Source of the DNA: Actinomycetota bacterium
Lineage (GTDB): Bacteria > Actinomycetota > Acidimicrobiia > Acidimicrobiales > Ilumatobacteraceae
Assembly (NCBI GenBank): GCA_009702045.1
Contig: WLIV01000001.1
Location: 124,001 to 188,000, forward strand
DNA: 64,000 nt
Direction: 5' to 3'
The notes beneath the pieces are model-generated. The model made no database searches and was not told the origin of the DNA. It worked only from the letters and a program-made list of their open reading frames with translations. How positions within the stretch are numbered: the first letter of the stretch is position 1; each line of letters opens with the position of its first letter. The position numbers and the translations under genes are program-made. Below, piece by piece: positions 1 to 9,200 of this stretch.

Positions 1-2
1 CG

Positions 3-263
3 CACATCATGAAGGCCTCGGGCGTGCCTCAGAGCCTGCTCGACAAGGTGGGCGAGGTGCTCACCTGGCCGGCCACGCACGAGCAGGTCGAGGCCGCCAG
101 CAAGTTGGTGCCCGACGAGATCGTGCAGATGCTCACCGCCAGCGGCACCCCCGCCGAAGCCCGCGCCAAGGTGCAGGAGTACATCGATCACGGCGCGACG
201 TGCCCGATCCTGTACCCGCTGGGCGACGTGCACGCGATGATCGACGCCTTCGCGGCCCCCTGA
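3..263 (+). CDS. C-terminal end of a luciferase-like (F420-dependent type) monooxygenase, cut by the window edge
   Basis: The reading frame is open from the window edge to a TGA, so only the last 86 or so codons are present. The tail has a '[20 protein letters not shown]' segment followed by a short hydrophobic strand, which resembles the C-terminus of bacterial luciferase-like monooxygenases, where a 'G(T/S)PxxVxxxxxxYxxxGxT' motif closes the TIM barrel. In actinobacteria such proteins commonly use coenzyme F420, and cofD is present at 56.4 kb. The flavin-binding part lies outside the window, so substrate and cofactor cannot be judged. CorA converges on it 17 bases downstream. Confidence 0.6.
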   Translation, partial: HIMKASGVPQSLLDKVGEVLTWPATHEQVEAASKLVPDEIVQMLTASGTPAEARAKVQEYIDHGATCPILYPLGDVHAMIDAFAAP

Positions 264-279
264 TCGCCGCCCCTGACCG

Positions 280-1170
280 CTACAGCCAGTCGCGGCGTTT
301 GAACGCGCGGTACAACCCGAAACTCAGCACCGTCATCAGACCCAGTGCGAACGGGTAGCCCCAGTACCAACTCAGTTCGGGCATGTTCGTGAAGTTCATC
401 CCGTAGATGCCGGCGATGAGGGTTGCACCGAACACGATCGAGCCCCATGCGGTGAGCTGCTTCATCACCAGGTTCATCTGGTTGCTCATCACTGCCAGGT
501 GCGCATCGACCGCGTTGCCCACCAGCTCACGCAGTTCGTCGACGATGTCGACAGCGCGCAGCAGCTTGTCGAACGTGTCGCGGATGACGACGAGCGCCTC
601 GCCGTCCACCCACTGCACCTCCTTGCGCAGCAGCGCGGACAACACTTCTCGCAGCGGTATGACGGCGCGGCGCAGTTCCAGCAATCGTCGTCGCACGGTG
701 AACAGGTCGGCCTGCACCTGACGCTCGGCCTGCAGTGGTTCACCGAAAATGCGATCCTCGATCGACTCGAGCCGGTCCTCCAGAACGTCGGTGGAATCGA
801 AGTAGCCATCCACCAACTCCTCGATGACGGTGGCCAGCATCATCCCCGAGTTGGCCTCGCTGCCGAGGCGTTCGACACGCGTGCGGGCCGTGGACGGGTC
901 CCACTCATGTTCTTCGTCGTCGTGACGACGGATGGTGACGAACCAGTCGTCGCCCACGTACATGTCGATCTCGGCCAACCCGCCACTGAACGCGACGACA
1001 TAGGCGTGGTCGGCGAAGCGCTGCATGGTGGGTCGGGCGGCGCGTCGATGCCCTTCATCGAAGGTGCGATCATCCAGGCCGTAGCGGTGATCGAGTGCGT
1101 CGAGGTCGTCTGCGGTGGGGTCCACGACGTCGATCCAGGTGGTGCTGCCGTATGTCTGCTCACTGATCAC
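280..1170 (-). CDS. corA: CorA-family magnesium/divalent cation channel
   Basis: This 296-residue protein has the CorA layout: an acidic cytoplasmic N-terminal domain, a long helical region rich in Glu, Arg and Leu (about residues 110-230), and two C-terminal membrane helices. The first helix ends in the diagnostic YGMNF (GMN) motif and the protein finishes with basic residues (FKRRDWL). CorA pentamers conduct Mg2+ and sometimes Co2+ or Ni2+ down the gradient, and the GMN loop is the selectivity filter. The start is a GTG; a TACGAT hexamer lies six bases upstream (1177-1182, minus strand), which suggests a leaderless message. Confidence 0.9.
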   Translation of the reverse strand: MISEQTYGSTTWIDVVDPTADDLDALDHRYGLDDRTFDEGHRRAARPTMQRFADHAYVVAFSGGLAEIDMYVGDDWFVTIRRHDDEEHEWDPSTARTRVERLGSEANSGMMLATVIEELVDGYFDSTDVLEDRLESIEDRIFGEPLQAERQVQADLFTVRRRLLELRRAVIPLREVLSALLRKEVQWVDGEALVVIRDTFDKLLRAVDIVDELRELVGNAVDAHLAVMSNQMNLVMKQLTAWGSIVFGATLIAGIYGMNFTNMPELSWYWGYPFALGLMTVLSFGLYRAFKRRDWL

Positions 1171-1230
1171 ACCTCGATCGTATGGTGCTCGGCTTCGCCG
1201 TCGGGGCCGCCGCCACTACCATGGCAACTT

Positions 1231-1689
1231 ATGGGTCAACTGATCGCCGTCACTGAGAAGCCGAGCCCGAATGTGGGGGTGCGTCGCTACGAAGCCAACC
1301 GCAGTCTCACGGGGATGGGTCACGAGGTGTTCACCTCCGCGGCCGATGCCATCGGGCCGCGGCCGGCAGCGAAGGTCGCTCGCGATCTGCTCGCCACCGG
1401 TGAAGTCACTGGTGTGCGTGTGTACGGCAACATGATCACGGTCGACCTGGCGCCAGGCCGTACGGGGGCACTGCTCGATGAAGTGGTGCGCGACCTGTAC
1501 CAGTACTGGAAGCCGGGCATGGAGATGCCGACGTTCGACGACGTGGCGGCTGATGCTCCGGCGACTGCCGCTCCTGCCGCCGGTGGTGGCACTGCCACAG
1601 GTGCCGAGGCCGACTTCCTGGCCCGCGTGCCGGCAATCCTGGTCGAGCGCAGTCGCGCCGCCCTGGCCAAGTGGAACGCCGAGCACTGA
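1231..1689 (+). CDS. Small protein resembling the Nfu/NifU N-terminal domain, with an alanine-rich linker
   Basis: This 152-residue protein begins with a conserved block (VGVRRYEANRSLTGMGHE, about residues 16-33). A short alpha/beta stretch follows in which 'VTGVRVYGNMITVDL' looks like the beta strand of the Nfu N-terminal domain, where a similar 'gV..V...g..itVt' strand occurs. An Ala/Gly-rich linker (about residues 105-125) and a short charged helix end the protein. No CxxC iron-sulfur ligands are seen, so this is not a complete Nfu scaffold. It stands alone between corA and the SOS-regulated imuA'. The family assignment rests on limited similarity; the conserved N-terminal block suggests a genuine actinobacterial family. 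Confidence 0.5.
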   Translation: MGQLIAVTEKPSPNVGVRRYEANRSLTGMGHEVFTSAADAIGPRPAAKVARDLLATGEVTGVRVYGNMITVDLAPGRTGALLDEVVRDLYQYWKPGMEMPTFDDVAADAPATAAPAAGGGTATGAEADFLARVPAILVERSRAALAKWNAEH

Positions 1690-1752
1690 GCAAAGTCGGC
1701 GCTGAGGCGGGCCGACACCCCGACTGAATGCCGACTTGTTGGTGGCGCGATC

Positions 1753-1772
1753 GAACAGGTGTTCGGTATGAT
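1753..1772 (+). promoter_or_regulatory. SOS (LexA) box overlapping the imuA' promoter
   Basis: GAACAGGTGTTC (1753-1764), flanked by TC and GG, matches the actinobacterial LexA box TCGAAC-N4-GTTCGA. A -10-like TATGAT (1767-1772) follows directly and the ATG of imuA' lies six bases further on, so LexA bound here would cover the core promoter and the transcript would begin at or next to the start codon. The same arrangement, with nearly the same bases, precedes dnaE2 at 6194. Confidence 0.85.
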
Positions 1773-1778
1773 CGCGGG

Positions 1779-2519
1779 ATGGCCCGTGGTGCACTTGCCG
1801 ACAACCTGACCGCACTCGCCGCCCTCGCGGAGAAGGGCGTCGTCTCCGGCGCCGTGGCGCGTGAGCGCACGCTGCCGGTGTTGGCCCCGTTCGTCGATCT
1901 GTTGCCGCACGGGGCGCTGCAGCGCGGCAGCGTCGTGGGGTGCCATGGTGTCGCCGGGGTGTCGCTCGCGATCGCGCTCGCCGCTGGTCCGTCGGCTGAG
2001 GGCGCATGGGTGGGGGTCGCCGGATTACCCGGGTTGGGTGTGGCTGCGGCGGTGGAACTGGGTGTGGCCGCCGACCGACTGGTGCTGGTGAATGAGCCGA
2101 CCGGATCCGGCGCCGATGGCACACGGTTCGACGATGCCCGGTGGGCCGAGGTGCTGGCGGCGATGATCGACGGGTTCGACGTGTTGGTGCTCGGCCCCGG
2201 TACCGAGCGCGTGCGTGCGGGTACTGCCCGACGGCTGATGGCTCGTCTGCAGGCCCGCGGTGCAGTCGCGATCGTGGTGGGGGCACCCGATGCAGGGCCG
2301 TTCGGGACCGACCTCACGCTGCAGGCCGACAGCAGTCAGTGGCAGGGTCTGGGCGACGGCCACGGTGTCGCCCGCGGCCGACGTTCGGTGGTACAAGTGG
2401 CGGGTCGGCGGGTCCCGCGCCCGCGGCGGGCACCCCTGTGGCTGCCCGGCGCGGATGGGTGCATCGCCACGATCGAGCAGTCGCACGGCACCGTCGTGCC
2501 GTTGCGGCCCACGGGGTAG
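1779..2519 (+). CDS. imuA': ImuA'-like mutasome accessory protein (RecA-fold)
   Basis: This 246-residue protein is a degenerate RecA-like subunit. It has the strand/helix pattern of the RecA core, but the P-loop position reads GCHGVAGVSLA and lacks the Walker Lys. A hydrophobic strand 'DVLVLGPG' occupies the Walker B place. In mycobacteria ImuA' binds the C-terminus of ImuB and is needed with DnaE2 for SOS mutagenesis. The ATG at 1779 is chosen because the SOS box and -10 hexamer end six bases before it and the protein sequence starts well there. The stop is two bases before the imuB GTG, so the two genes form an operon. Identification depends on this context as much as on the weakly conserved sequence. 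Confidence 0.8.
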   Translation: MARGALADNLTALAALAEKGVVSGAVARERTLPVLAPFVDLLPHGALQRGSVVGCHGVAGVSLAIALAAGPSAEGAWVGVAGLPGLGVAAAVELGVAADRLVLVNEPTGSGADGTRFDDARWAEVLAAMIDGFDVLVLGPGTERVRAGTARRLMARLQARGAVAIVVGAPDAGPFGTDLTLQADSSQWQGLGDGHGVARGRRSVVQVAGRRVPRPRRAPLWLPGADGCIATIEQSHGTVVPLRPTG

Positions 2520-2521
2520 CG

Positions 2522-4117
2522 GTGGCCGGCGCGCACGTGCCGCGACTAGGGGTGCTGTGGTGCCCGCACTGGCCGGTGGTGGTGGCGGGTGCCGTCGCGG
2601 GCGAACCCGTGGCGGTGGTGCACGCCAACCGGGTGATCGCACACTCGCTCGCCGCAGCCGAGGCCGGTATCACGATCGGGCAACGCCGCCGTGAGGCGCA
2701 GGCCTGTTGCCCGTCGGTGCGCATCGAGCAGCACGACCCCATGCGCGATGCCCGCGTGTTCGAACAGGTGGTGCGTGCCGTCGGCGTTCGGGTGCCGCGA
2801 CTCGAAGTCACCGAACCGGGCCTGCTGACCTTCGTCGCCCGTGGGCCAGCGCGCTACTTCGGTGGCGAGGCGGCAATGGCCGAAATGTTGGTGCAGACGG
2901 CAGCGGATGCGCTGGGCGGCACATCTCTGAGCGGCACATCGCTGGGTGTCGGGGTGGCCGACGGCCGCTTCGCCGCGGTGGTGGCCGCGCGGCGTTCATC
3001 GCGCGCCGGGCGGCCGTTGGTGATCGAGGCGGGGCAACCGACCACGGCCGAGTTCCTCTCGCGGTTGTCCGTGCGCTGGCTGTCGGTGGTGGCCGGGGTG
3101 CCGGCCGATGTCGTCCACCTGCTGCAACGCCTCGGTATGCAGCACCTTGGCGCGTTCGCGGCACTGCCCGAGGCGGATGTGCTGGCCCGCTTCGGTCATG
3201 TCGGAGCGTTTGCCCATCGCCTTGCTGGTGGCGGCGACGACCGACTACCGGGCACGATCGACCCACCAGCTGGCATGCAGGTGCAGCAGGTGTTCGACGA
3301 GCCAGTGCACCACTCCGACGCGCTCGTGTTCGTCGGCCGCCAGTTGGCCGAACAGTTGGTGGGCGCGCTCGCCGCCGACGGGCGGGTGTGCACCCGTCTG
3401 CTGGTGACGGCCGAGACCGAGCATGGCGAGCAGAGTGAACGTCTGTGGTATCGCAGCAGCGGGCTCAGTGCGGCGGCGATGGTGGAACGTGTGCGCTGGC
3501 AACTCGACGCGTGGGCGCAGCACGAGGCGCTCACCGCCGGGGTGATGATGCTGCGCCTCGACCCGATCGAGGTGTGTGGTGACGACGGTGTGCAGTTGGG
3601 GTTGTGGGGCGGCCGCACCCAGGCCGACGAGTGGGCCGTGCGAGCGGTGGCCCGCTTGGTGGCCGTAGCGGGTGAGCAGCAGGTGCTGGTGCCCGCGGCA
3701 CAGGGTGGCCGGCAACCCCACGATGCCTACACGTGGGTACCGGCGGTCACCGCCGACCTGCTGGAACCGGCCGAGCGGCTCGCCATGCCGGCCGGGCCGT
3801 GGCCGGGGCGTCTGCCGTCGCCCTCACCCGCGCTCGTCCACGACCCTGCGGCACCGCTGTCGGTGGTGGATGCCGCCGGGCAGGTGGTGCGGGTGACGGC
3901 CCGCGGTGGCGTCTCCGCTCCGCCGGTCGCCGTCGCTGTCGGTGGCACCGTCGAGCGAGTGCAGTCGTGGGCCGGGCCGTGGCCGGTGGAAGAGCGATGG
4001 TGGGACGCCACCCGCACGCGCCGCATCGCCCGCTTCCAGTTGCTCACCGTGTCGGGCCGGTTGTTGCTGGCCGTCGTCGAACGCGGCACCTGGGCACTCG
4101 CCGCCGAATACGCCTGA
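2522..4117 (+). CDS. imuB: ImuB, catalytically inactive Y-family polymerase homologue
   Basis: This 531-residue protein has the DinB/UmuC-like fold (about residues 8-340) but lacks the acidic catalytic residues: motif I reads LGVLWCPHWPVV instead of the usual D-x-D/F-F form, and the S-x-D-E position reads VTEP. This loss is characteristic of ImuB, which acts as a hub linking the beta clamp, ImuA' and DnaE2. A QLGLWG clamp-binding motif is visible at residues 358-363; the mycobacterial equivalent is QLPLWG. The C-terminal 170 residues form the ImuB-specific tail. The GTG start follows the imuA' stop by two bases. It should be co-induced with imuA' from the SOS promoter at 1753. Confidence 0.9.
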   Translation: MAGAHVPRLGVLWCPHWPVVVAGAVAGEPVAVVHANRVIAHSLAAAEAGITIGQRRREAQACCPSVRIEQHDPMRDARVFEQVVRAVGVRVPRLEVTEPGLLTFVARGPARYFGGEAAMAEMLVQTAADALGGTSLSGTSLGVGVADGRFAAVVAARRSSRAGRPLVIEAGQPTTAEFLSRLSVRWLSVVAGVPADVVHLLQRLGMQHLGAFAALPEADVLARFGHVGAFAHRLAGGGDDRLPGTIDPPAGMQVQQVFDEPVHHSDALVFVGRQLAEQLVGALAADGRVCTRLLVTAETEHGEQSERLWYRSSGLSAAAMVERVRWQLDAWAQHEALTAGVMMLRLDPIEVCGDDGVQLGLWGGRTQADEWAVRAVARLVAVAGEQQVLVPAAQGGRQPHDAYTWVPAVTADLLEPAERLAMPAGPWPGRLPSPSPALVHDPAAPLSVVDAAGQVVRVTARGGVSAPPVAVAVGGTVERVQSWAGPWPVEERWWDATRTRRIARFQLLTVSGRLLLAVVERGTWALAAEYA

Positions 4118-4150
4118 ACCGGCGGGGCGGGTGCGACCGAGAACGCCTGA

Positions 4151-4921
4151 CTAGGCGGAGATCAGCGTGCGGGTGTCGCGGCTGGCGTCGGTGAGCGTGC
4201 GCAGCAGATCGTTGCTGAGCCGGAAGCCAACGCCGCGGACCGTGTGGATGAACCGCAGGTCGGGCTCGATCATCTGCAGTTTGCGACGCAGGTTGCTGAG
4301 GTGCACATCGACGACATGGGTGTCGCCCACCCAGTTCGGGCCCCACACCTCTTCAAGGAGTTCCTGGCGTGAGCACACTTCCGCCGGGCGGCGGCACAGC
4401 TGCTCGAACAGGGCGAACTCGATGCGGGTGACCGCTACATCAAGGTTGTTGACCCGGATCTCCTTGCGGCCGACGTCGACCGTGAGCGCACCGAGCGAGA
4501 TGATCGAGGCCTGCATCGGGTCCCAGCGGGAGTGCAGTTGGCGCGGGCGCCGCAACATCGCCTGGCAGCGTGCGGCCAGCTCATCGGGATGCATCATCGA
4601 CGACACCACATCGTCGGCGCCGGAGCGCAGGGCACGGATGCGGGCATTGTCGGCATCGGGGGGAGCAATGCCGACAATGTACGCATCCGACAGGGCCCGC
4701 ATCGTGTCGAACAGGCTTCCGCCCTCGGGGCTGGAAAGGTCGAGGTCGACCATGATGACATCGGGGGAGAACGAACGGGCCAGCGTGAGCGCGGCCTCTT
4801 CTTCCGTCGTGGCGCTCACGGAGTATCCGCGAGTCCGCAATGCGGATGACGCCACACGTCGCAGCATCGGATCAGCAACAGCCAGCAACACCCTGGGGGC
4901 GAGTTGTGCATCAGGTTCCAT
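4151..4921 (-). CDS. OmpR-type response regulator with an atypical receiver domain
   Basis: This 256-residue protein has a receiver domain (about residues 8-125) and an OmpR/PhoB-like winged-helix DNA-binding domain (about 140-240), recognised by 'VTRIEFALFEQLCRRP', 'WVGDTHVVDVHLSNLRRKL' and 'IHTVRGVGFRL'. The likely phosphoacceptor is Asp59. The acidic pocket at the end of beta-1 is reduced to one Asp (AVADP), and the conserved switch Lys-Pro-Phe before the last helix is replaced by Ser-Met-Met. Phosphorylation may therefore be weak or not used. No histidine kinase is adjacent, so it is an orphan regulator. It converges on imuB and is divergent from the Nudix-GNAT gene. Confidence 0.85.
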   Translation of the reverse strand: MEPDAQLAPRVLLAVADPMLRRVASSALRTRGYSVSATTEEEAALTLARSFSPDVIMVDLDLSSPEGGSLFDTMRALSDAYIVGIAPPDADNARIRALRSGADDVVSSMMHPDELAARCQAMLRRPRQLHSRWDPMQASIISLGALTVDVGRKEIRVNNLDVAVTRIEFALFEQLCRRPAEVCSRQELLEEVWGPNWVGDTHVVDVHLSNLRRKLQMIEPDLRFIHTVRGVGFRLSNDLLRTLTDASRDTRTLISA

Positions 4922-5074
4922 GGCGGTGTTCCATCCTGTCGACGGTCGGTGGGCGACGGACCGGAGGGCGACCCCCGAACCTCATCTCACTATCGGCGCG
5001 TATTGGAGCAACCTGAAAGGTTTATTTTGACGATCTCGTGCACCAGCGAACACGAACCGGTGAGCGTGGCTCGG

Positions 5075-5080
5075 TACGGT
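5075..5080 (+). promoter_or_regulatory. Predicted -10 hexamer of the Nudix-GNAT gene
   Basis: TACGGT lies six bases before the ATG at 5087, the spacing seen before many genes in this window. The preceding 4922-5074 region between two divergent genes holds only a short AACCT-GAA-AGGTT inverted repeat (5010-5022) followed by TATTTT. I cannot give that repeat a role. Confidence 0.45.
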
Positions 5081-5086
5081 GTCGGG

Positions 5087-6067
5087 ATGACCGAACTGAC
5101 CGCCACGATTCGCGATGCAGTGCTGGCACGGCGGCCGGTCGATGCTCGTGAGCGCGAGTCGATCGCCCGCTTCATCGAACTGTTCGACGGGCTCGAGCGC
5201 CCGTTCGACGAGCATGCGCACAAGGTGCATGTCACCAGTTCGGCCATCGTGGTCAGCGACGACCGTCGGCGGGTGTTACTGCACAAGCACAAGCGTCTGG
5301 GTATGTGGTTGCAGCCGGGCGGGCACATCGAAGCTGGTGAGGCACCTTGGGACGCCGCAGTGCGGGAGACGATCGAGGAGACCGGGTTGCCGGCGGTGTT
5401 GGCCGGTGCCGATCTGCTGCACGTTGATGTACACAGCGGCGGGCGTGGTCATGTCCATCTCGACCTGCGCTATCTCGTCGAATCGCCGCTGGTCGCGCCC
5501 ACTCCGCCCGAAGGTGAGAGCCAGGAGGTGCGCTGGTTCGCGTGGCACTTGGCGATCGACACCGCCGATGCTGGGTTGGAGGGTGTGCTGCGTTCGTTGC
5601 AGCCGGGCCCGGCCAAGGTGCGCCAGGCACGCCACACCGACGCCACCGAGTGTGCGCAGGTGTACTTGCGCTCTCGGGCCTTCGCCCTGCCCACCGTTCC
5701 GCTGGTGCACGAGCCGCGCGAAGTGCGCCGCTGGATGGCCGACGAGGTGGTCGGCCGCGCCGACATGTGGGTGGCCGAAGTGGACGGCACGGTCGTGGGC
5801 CTGATGGTGCTCGACCACGGCCGCGGCGGCGCCGGCTGGATCGAGCATCTGTACCTCGACCCGGCATGGATCGGCCGCCGCCTCGGCGAACGGTTCATGG
5901 AGCTGGCCAAGGAGCGTCTGCCGGATGGGATCGAGCTCTGGTCGTTCCAGGCCAACGAGGCCGCCAGCCGTTTCTACGAGCGTCACGGGTTCATCGCCGA
6001 CGAGCGCACCGACGGGGCCGGCAACGAGGAGCGGTCGCCCGACGTCCGCTACCGCTGGCAGCCGTAA
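5087..6067 (+). CDS. Nudix hydrolase fused to a GNAT acetyltransferase
   Basis: This 326-residue protein has two domains. The N-terminal half (about residues 45-175) carries a full Nudix box, G-H-I-E-A-G-E with R-E-T-I-E-E-T-G, so it should hydrolyse a nucleoside diphosphate linked to another group. The C-terminal half (about 180-320) is GNAT-like, with strand 'DMWVAEVDGTVVGLMVL', an acetyl-CoA loop region 'IGRRLGERFMELAKER' and 'NEAASRFYERHGF'. The substrates are not evident. It sits between the response regulator and dnaE2; proximity to the mutasome tempts a nucleotide-pool-sanitising reading, but this is speculative. A REP-like repeat follows the stop codon. Confidence 0.85.
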   Translation: MTELTATIRDAVLARRPVDARERESIARFIELFDGLERPFDEHAHKVHVTSSAIVVSDDRRRVLLHKHKRLGMWLQPGGHIEAGEAPWDAAVRETIEETGLPAVLAGADLLHVDVHSGGRGHVHLDLRYLVESPLVAPTPPEGESQEVRWFAWHLAIDTADAGLEGVLRSLQPGPAKVRQARHTDATECAQVYLRSRAFALPTVPLVHEPREVRRWMADEVVGRADMWVAEVDGTVVGLMVLDHGRGGAGWIEHLYLDPAWIGRRLGERFMELAKERLPDGIELWSFQANEAASRFYERHGFIADERTDGAGNEERSPDVRYRWQP

Positions 6068-6075
6068 CGGTCGGT

Positions 6076-6150
6076 TTCTGGGAAGAAATCGTCCCAATTC
6101 GGCATCCGGGAAGCGTCAGTCCCGGATTCCGGGACCGAGCCTTCCCGGAA
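6076..6150 (+). repeat. REP-like bipartite palindromic element, copy 1
   Basis: The element has a small inverted repeat (TGGGA...TCCCA, about 6079-6096) followed by a larger hairpin. The hairpin consists of CCGGGAAG, five bases, GTCCCGGA-T-TCCGGGAC, five bases and CTTCCCGG (6106-6148), so it is an interrupted stem with a one-base centre at 6127. It aligns without gaps to the reverse complement of 35398-35472, with 56 of 75 positions identical by my count. It lies nine bases after the Nudix-GNAT stop codon and ends 44 bases before the dnaE2 SOS box. It might act as a terminator or mRNA-stabilising hairpin, but there is no U-tract. Confidence 0.75.
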
Positions 6151-6193
6151 CGGGGGTGAACCAGTGGTGTGTGACCCCTGCCCCTTGATGAGC

Positions 6194-6213
6194 GAACACA
6201 TGTTCGATATGGT
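6194..6213 (+). promoter_or_regulatory. SOS (LexA) box overlapping the dnaE2 promoter
   Basis: GAACACATGTTC (6194-6205) is a perfect 12-base palindrome inside a longer CGAACACATGTTCGA context and equals the mycobacterial LexA consensus. A -10-like TATGGT (6208-6213) follows, and the ATG of dnaE2 is eleven bases downstream, giving no room for a Shine-Dalgarno leader. From the palindrome through the following CGCGGG the sequence nearly repeats the imuA' promoter at 1753, with differences only in the box centre and two other bases. Confidence 0.9.
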
Positions 6214-6224
6214 CGCGGGTCCCT

Positions 6225-9200
6225 ATGGGATTCAACAACCCCGATGTGCCCTGGACAGAACTCGAAGCGATCCTCTCTGATCGTGGTCGAGATGGTCGCG
6301 CGCCGGGCAGTGCGTCGTGGAACGCCGGCGGCGACGGGCCGGCGATGGGCAGGAAACGGCAACCGTACGCACCTCCACCCGAACCCGATACGAAGCCACT
6401 GGCCAGACCCGGTGCGGGCACCGTGCCCTATGCCGAGTTGCACTGTCACAGCAACTTTTCGTTCCTCGACGGGGCCAGCCACCCCGAGCAACTCGCCGAG
6501 GAGGCCGCTCGTCTGGGTCTCGAGGCGCTCGCGCTCACTGATCACGATGGGTTCTATGGGGTGGTGCGCTTCGCTGAGGCGGCCCGAGCGGTGGGGTTGC
6601 CAACGGTGTTCGGTGCCGAGATCGGCCTCACGGCGCAGGACCGCACGGTGCGCAGCGAGGCCGAGACGCAGCATCAGGTCGACACCGGCATGGTGTCCGA
6701 TGCGCATACCCCCGACCCTCACGGCGAACATCTGGTCGTGCTCGCCGAAGGGCCGAACGGGTACGCCCGGTTGGCGCGGGCGCTCAGCCTCGGCCACCTG
6801 GCGGGCGAGAAGGGCGCGCCTCGCTTCGCGTTCGACGATGTGGCCGATGCGATGGCCGGGCACGGGTGGGTGCTCACCGGGTGCCGCAAGGGTCGGGTGC
6901 CAGCGGCGCTGGTGCGCGAGGGGCCCAGCGCTGCAGCACGCGAACTGCGGCGACTGGTCGAGGCGTTCGGTCGCGACCGTGTGCTGGTGGAGTTGTGGGA
7001 CCACGGCGACCCGATGGACACGGTGCGCAACGACGCCCTCGCCGAACTCGCGGCACGGCACGACGTGGGGTGCATCGCCACCAACAACGTGCACTACGCA
7101 ACGCCCGCCCAGCGCAAGTTGGCCACGGCCGTGGCGGCGGTACGCGCCCGGCGCAGCCTCGACGACCTCGACCCGTGGCTGCCCGCCACATCGTCGGCGC
7201 ACCTGCGCAGCGGCGCTGAGCAGGCGCGACGGTTCCTGCGCTACCCGGGCGTGGTGGCGCTCGCCGCAGAGGTGGGTCGCGCTGCAGCGTTCGACCTGTC
7301 GCTGGTGGCGCCGAAGCTGCCGCCCTACCCGTGCCCCGCCGGGCCCGCCGATTCCGCTGGTGAACGTCGCCCACTCGACGAGATGGCCTACCTGCGGCAA
7401 CTGGCCGAAGCCGGCGGTCGTCGGCGCTACGGCGACCGGCCAGCGGCGCACGAAGATCTGTCGTTGCGCTCGCGGGCATGGCGCACGATCGATCACGAAC
7501 TGCAAGTCATCGACGGGCTCGGGTTCGCCGGCTACTTCTTGGTGGTGTGGGACATCGTCGAGTTCTGCAACCGCGCCAACATCTTCTGCCAGGGTCGAGG
7601 CAGCGCAGCGAACAGTGCGGTCTGTTACGCGCTCGGCATCACCAAGGCCGATGCCGTATCACTGGGTCTGTTGTTCGAACGGTTCCTCTCGCCCGAACGC
7701 GATGGGCCACCCGACATCGACCTCGACATCGAAAGTGGTCGCCGGGAAGAGGTGATCCAGTACGTGTACCAGCGCTACGGGCGGCACCACACGGCTCAGG
7801 TGGCCAACGTCATCACCTACCGCGCCCGCTCGTCGGTGCGCGACATGGCCAAGGCGCTGGGCTACGCCACCGGGCAACAGGACGCGTGGGGCAAGCAGGT
7901 TGATGCCTGGGGCAAGGTGGCTACCACCGCCGCGCAACCTGAGCACGAGATTCCGGCAGGCGTGCTGGAGTTGGCCGCCGAGATCGAGGACGCGCCGCGT
8001 CACCTCGGCATCCATTCGGGCGGCATGGTGATCTGCGACCGGCCAGTCATCGAGGTGTGCCCGGTGGAGTGGGGACGTATGCGCGACCGCAGCGTGCTGC
8101 AGTGGGACAAGGACGACTGCGCTGCCGCAGGGCTGGTGAAGTTCGACCTGCTGGGGCTGGGCATGCTCACCGCGCTCCATCACGCGGTCGACCTCATCCG
8201 CGAACACCGCGGCTACGAACTGGATCTGGCCACCATCCCGCAGGAGGACGACGTATACGCGATGTTGTGCCGTGCCGACACCGTGGGCGTGTTCCAGATC
8301 GAGAGCCGCGCGCAGATGGCCACGTTGCCCCGGTTGAAGCCACGTCGGTTCTACGACCTGGTGGTAGAGGTTGCGCTCATCCGCCCCGGCCCCATCCAGG
8401 GCGGGTCGGTGCACCCCTACATCCGTCGGCGCAATGGGCAGGAACCGGTCACCTACCTGCACCCACTGCTGGAGAACAGCCTGGGCAAGACGCTCGGTGT
8501 GCCGCTGTTCCAGGAGCAACTGATGCAGATGGCGATCGATGTCGCCGGGTTCACGCCCAGCGAGGCCGACCAACTGCGTCAGGCGATGGGCAGCAAACGC
8601 AGTCGGGCACGTATGGAGCAGTTGAAGGAGCGCCTGTTCGCCGGTATGCGCGAGCGCGGCATCACCCAGGACATCGCCGAGGAGATCTTCATGAAGATGG
8701 CGGCCTTCGCCAACTACGGCTTCCCCGAATCGCACAGCGTGTCGTTCAGCTATCTCGTCTACTCGTCGGCCTGGATCAAGTTTCACGAGCCCGCGGCGTT
8801 CTGCGCCGCGTTGCTGAACGCGCAGCCGATGGGGTTCTGGAGCCCGCACTCGCTGTGCCAAGACGCCCGCCGTCACGGTGTGGTGGTGCTGTCGCCCGAC
8901 CTCAACGCGTCGGCGGCACAGGCGGTGCTGGAACCGAGCGCGCAGAGTATCGGCGGGATGGCCGTGCGGCTGGGCGTGTCGTCGGTGCGCGGTCTGGGCC
9001 TGGAGCTGGCGCGAGTGATCGAGGCCGGTCGGCCGTACACGTCGCTCGAACACTTGGTGCGCACGGTGCCGGAACTGAACCTGGCGCAGTTGGAGGCGAT
9101 GGCCACTGCTGGTGTCTTCGAGCAGAGCCTCGGGCTGGAACGTCGGGCCGCACTGTGGGCCGTGGGGGCTGCGGTGCAGTCGCGCCCTGGGCGGCTGGAG

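Noticed and set aside
5049-5059. GAACACGAACC near the Nudix-GNAT start, which looked like an SOS box
   Set aside because: The second half is GAAC, not GTTC, so it is a direct rather than an inverted repeat and does not match the LexA consensus.
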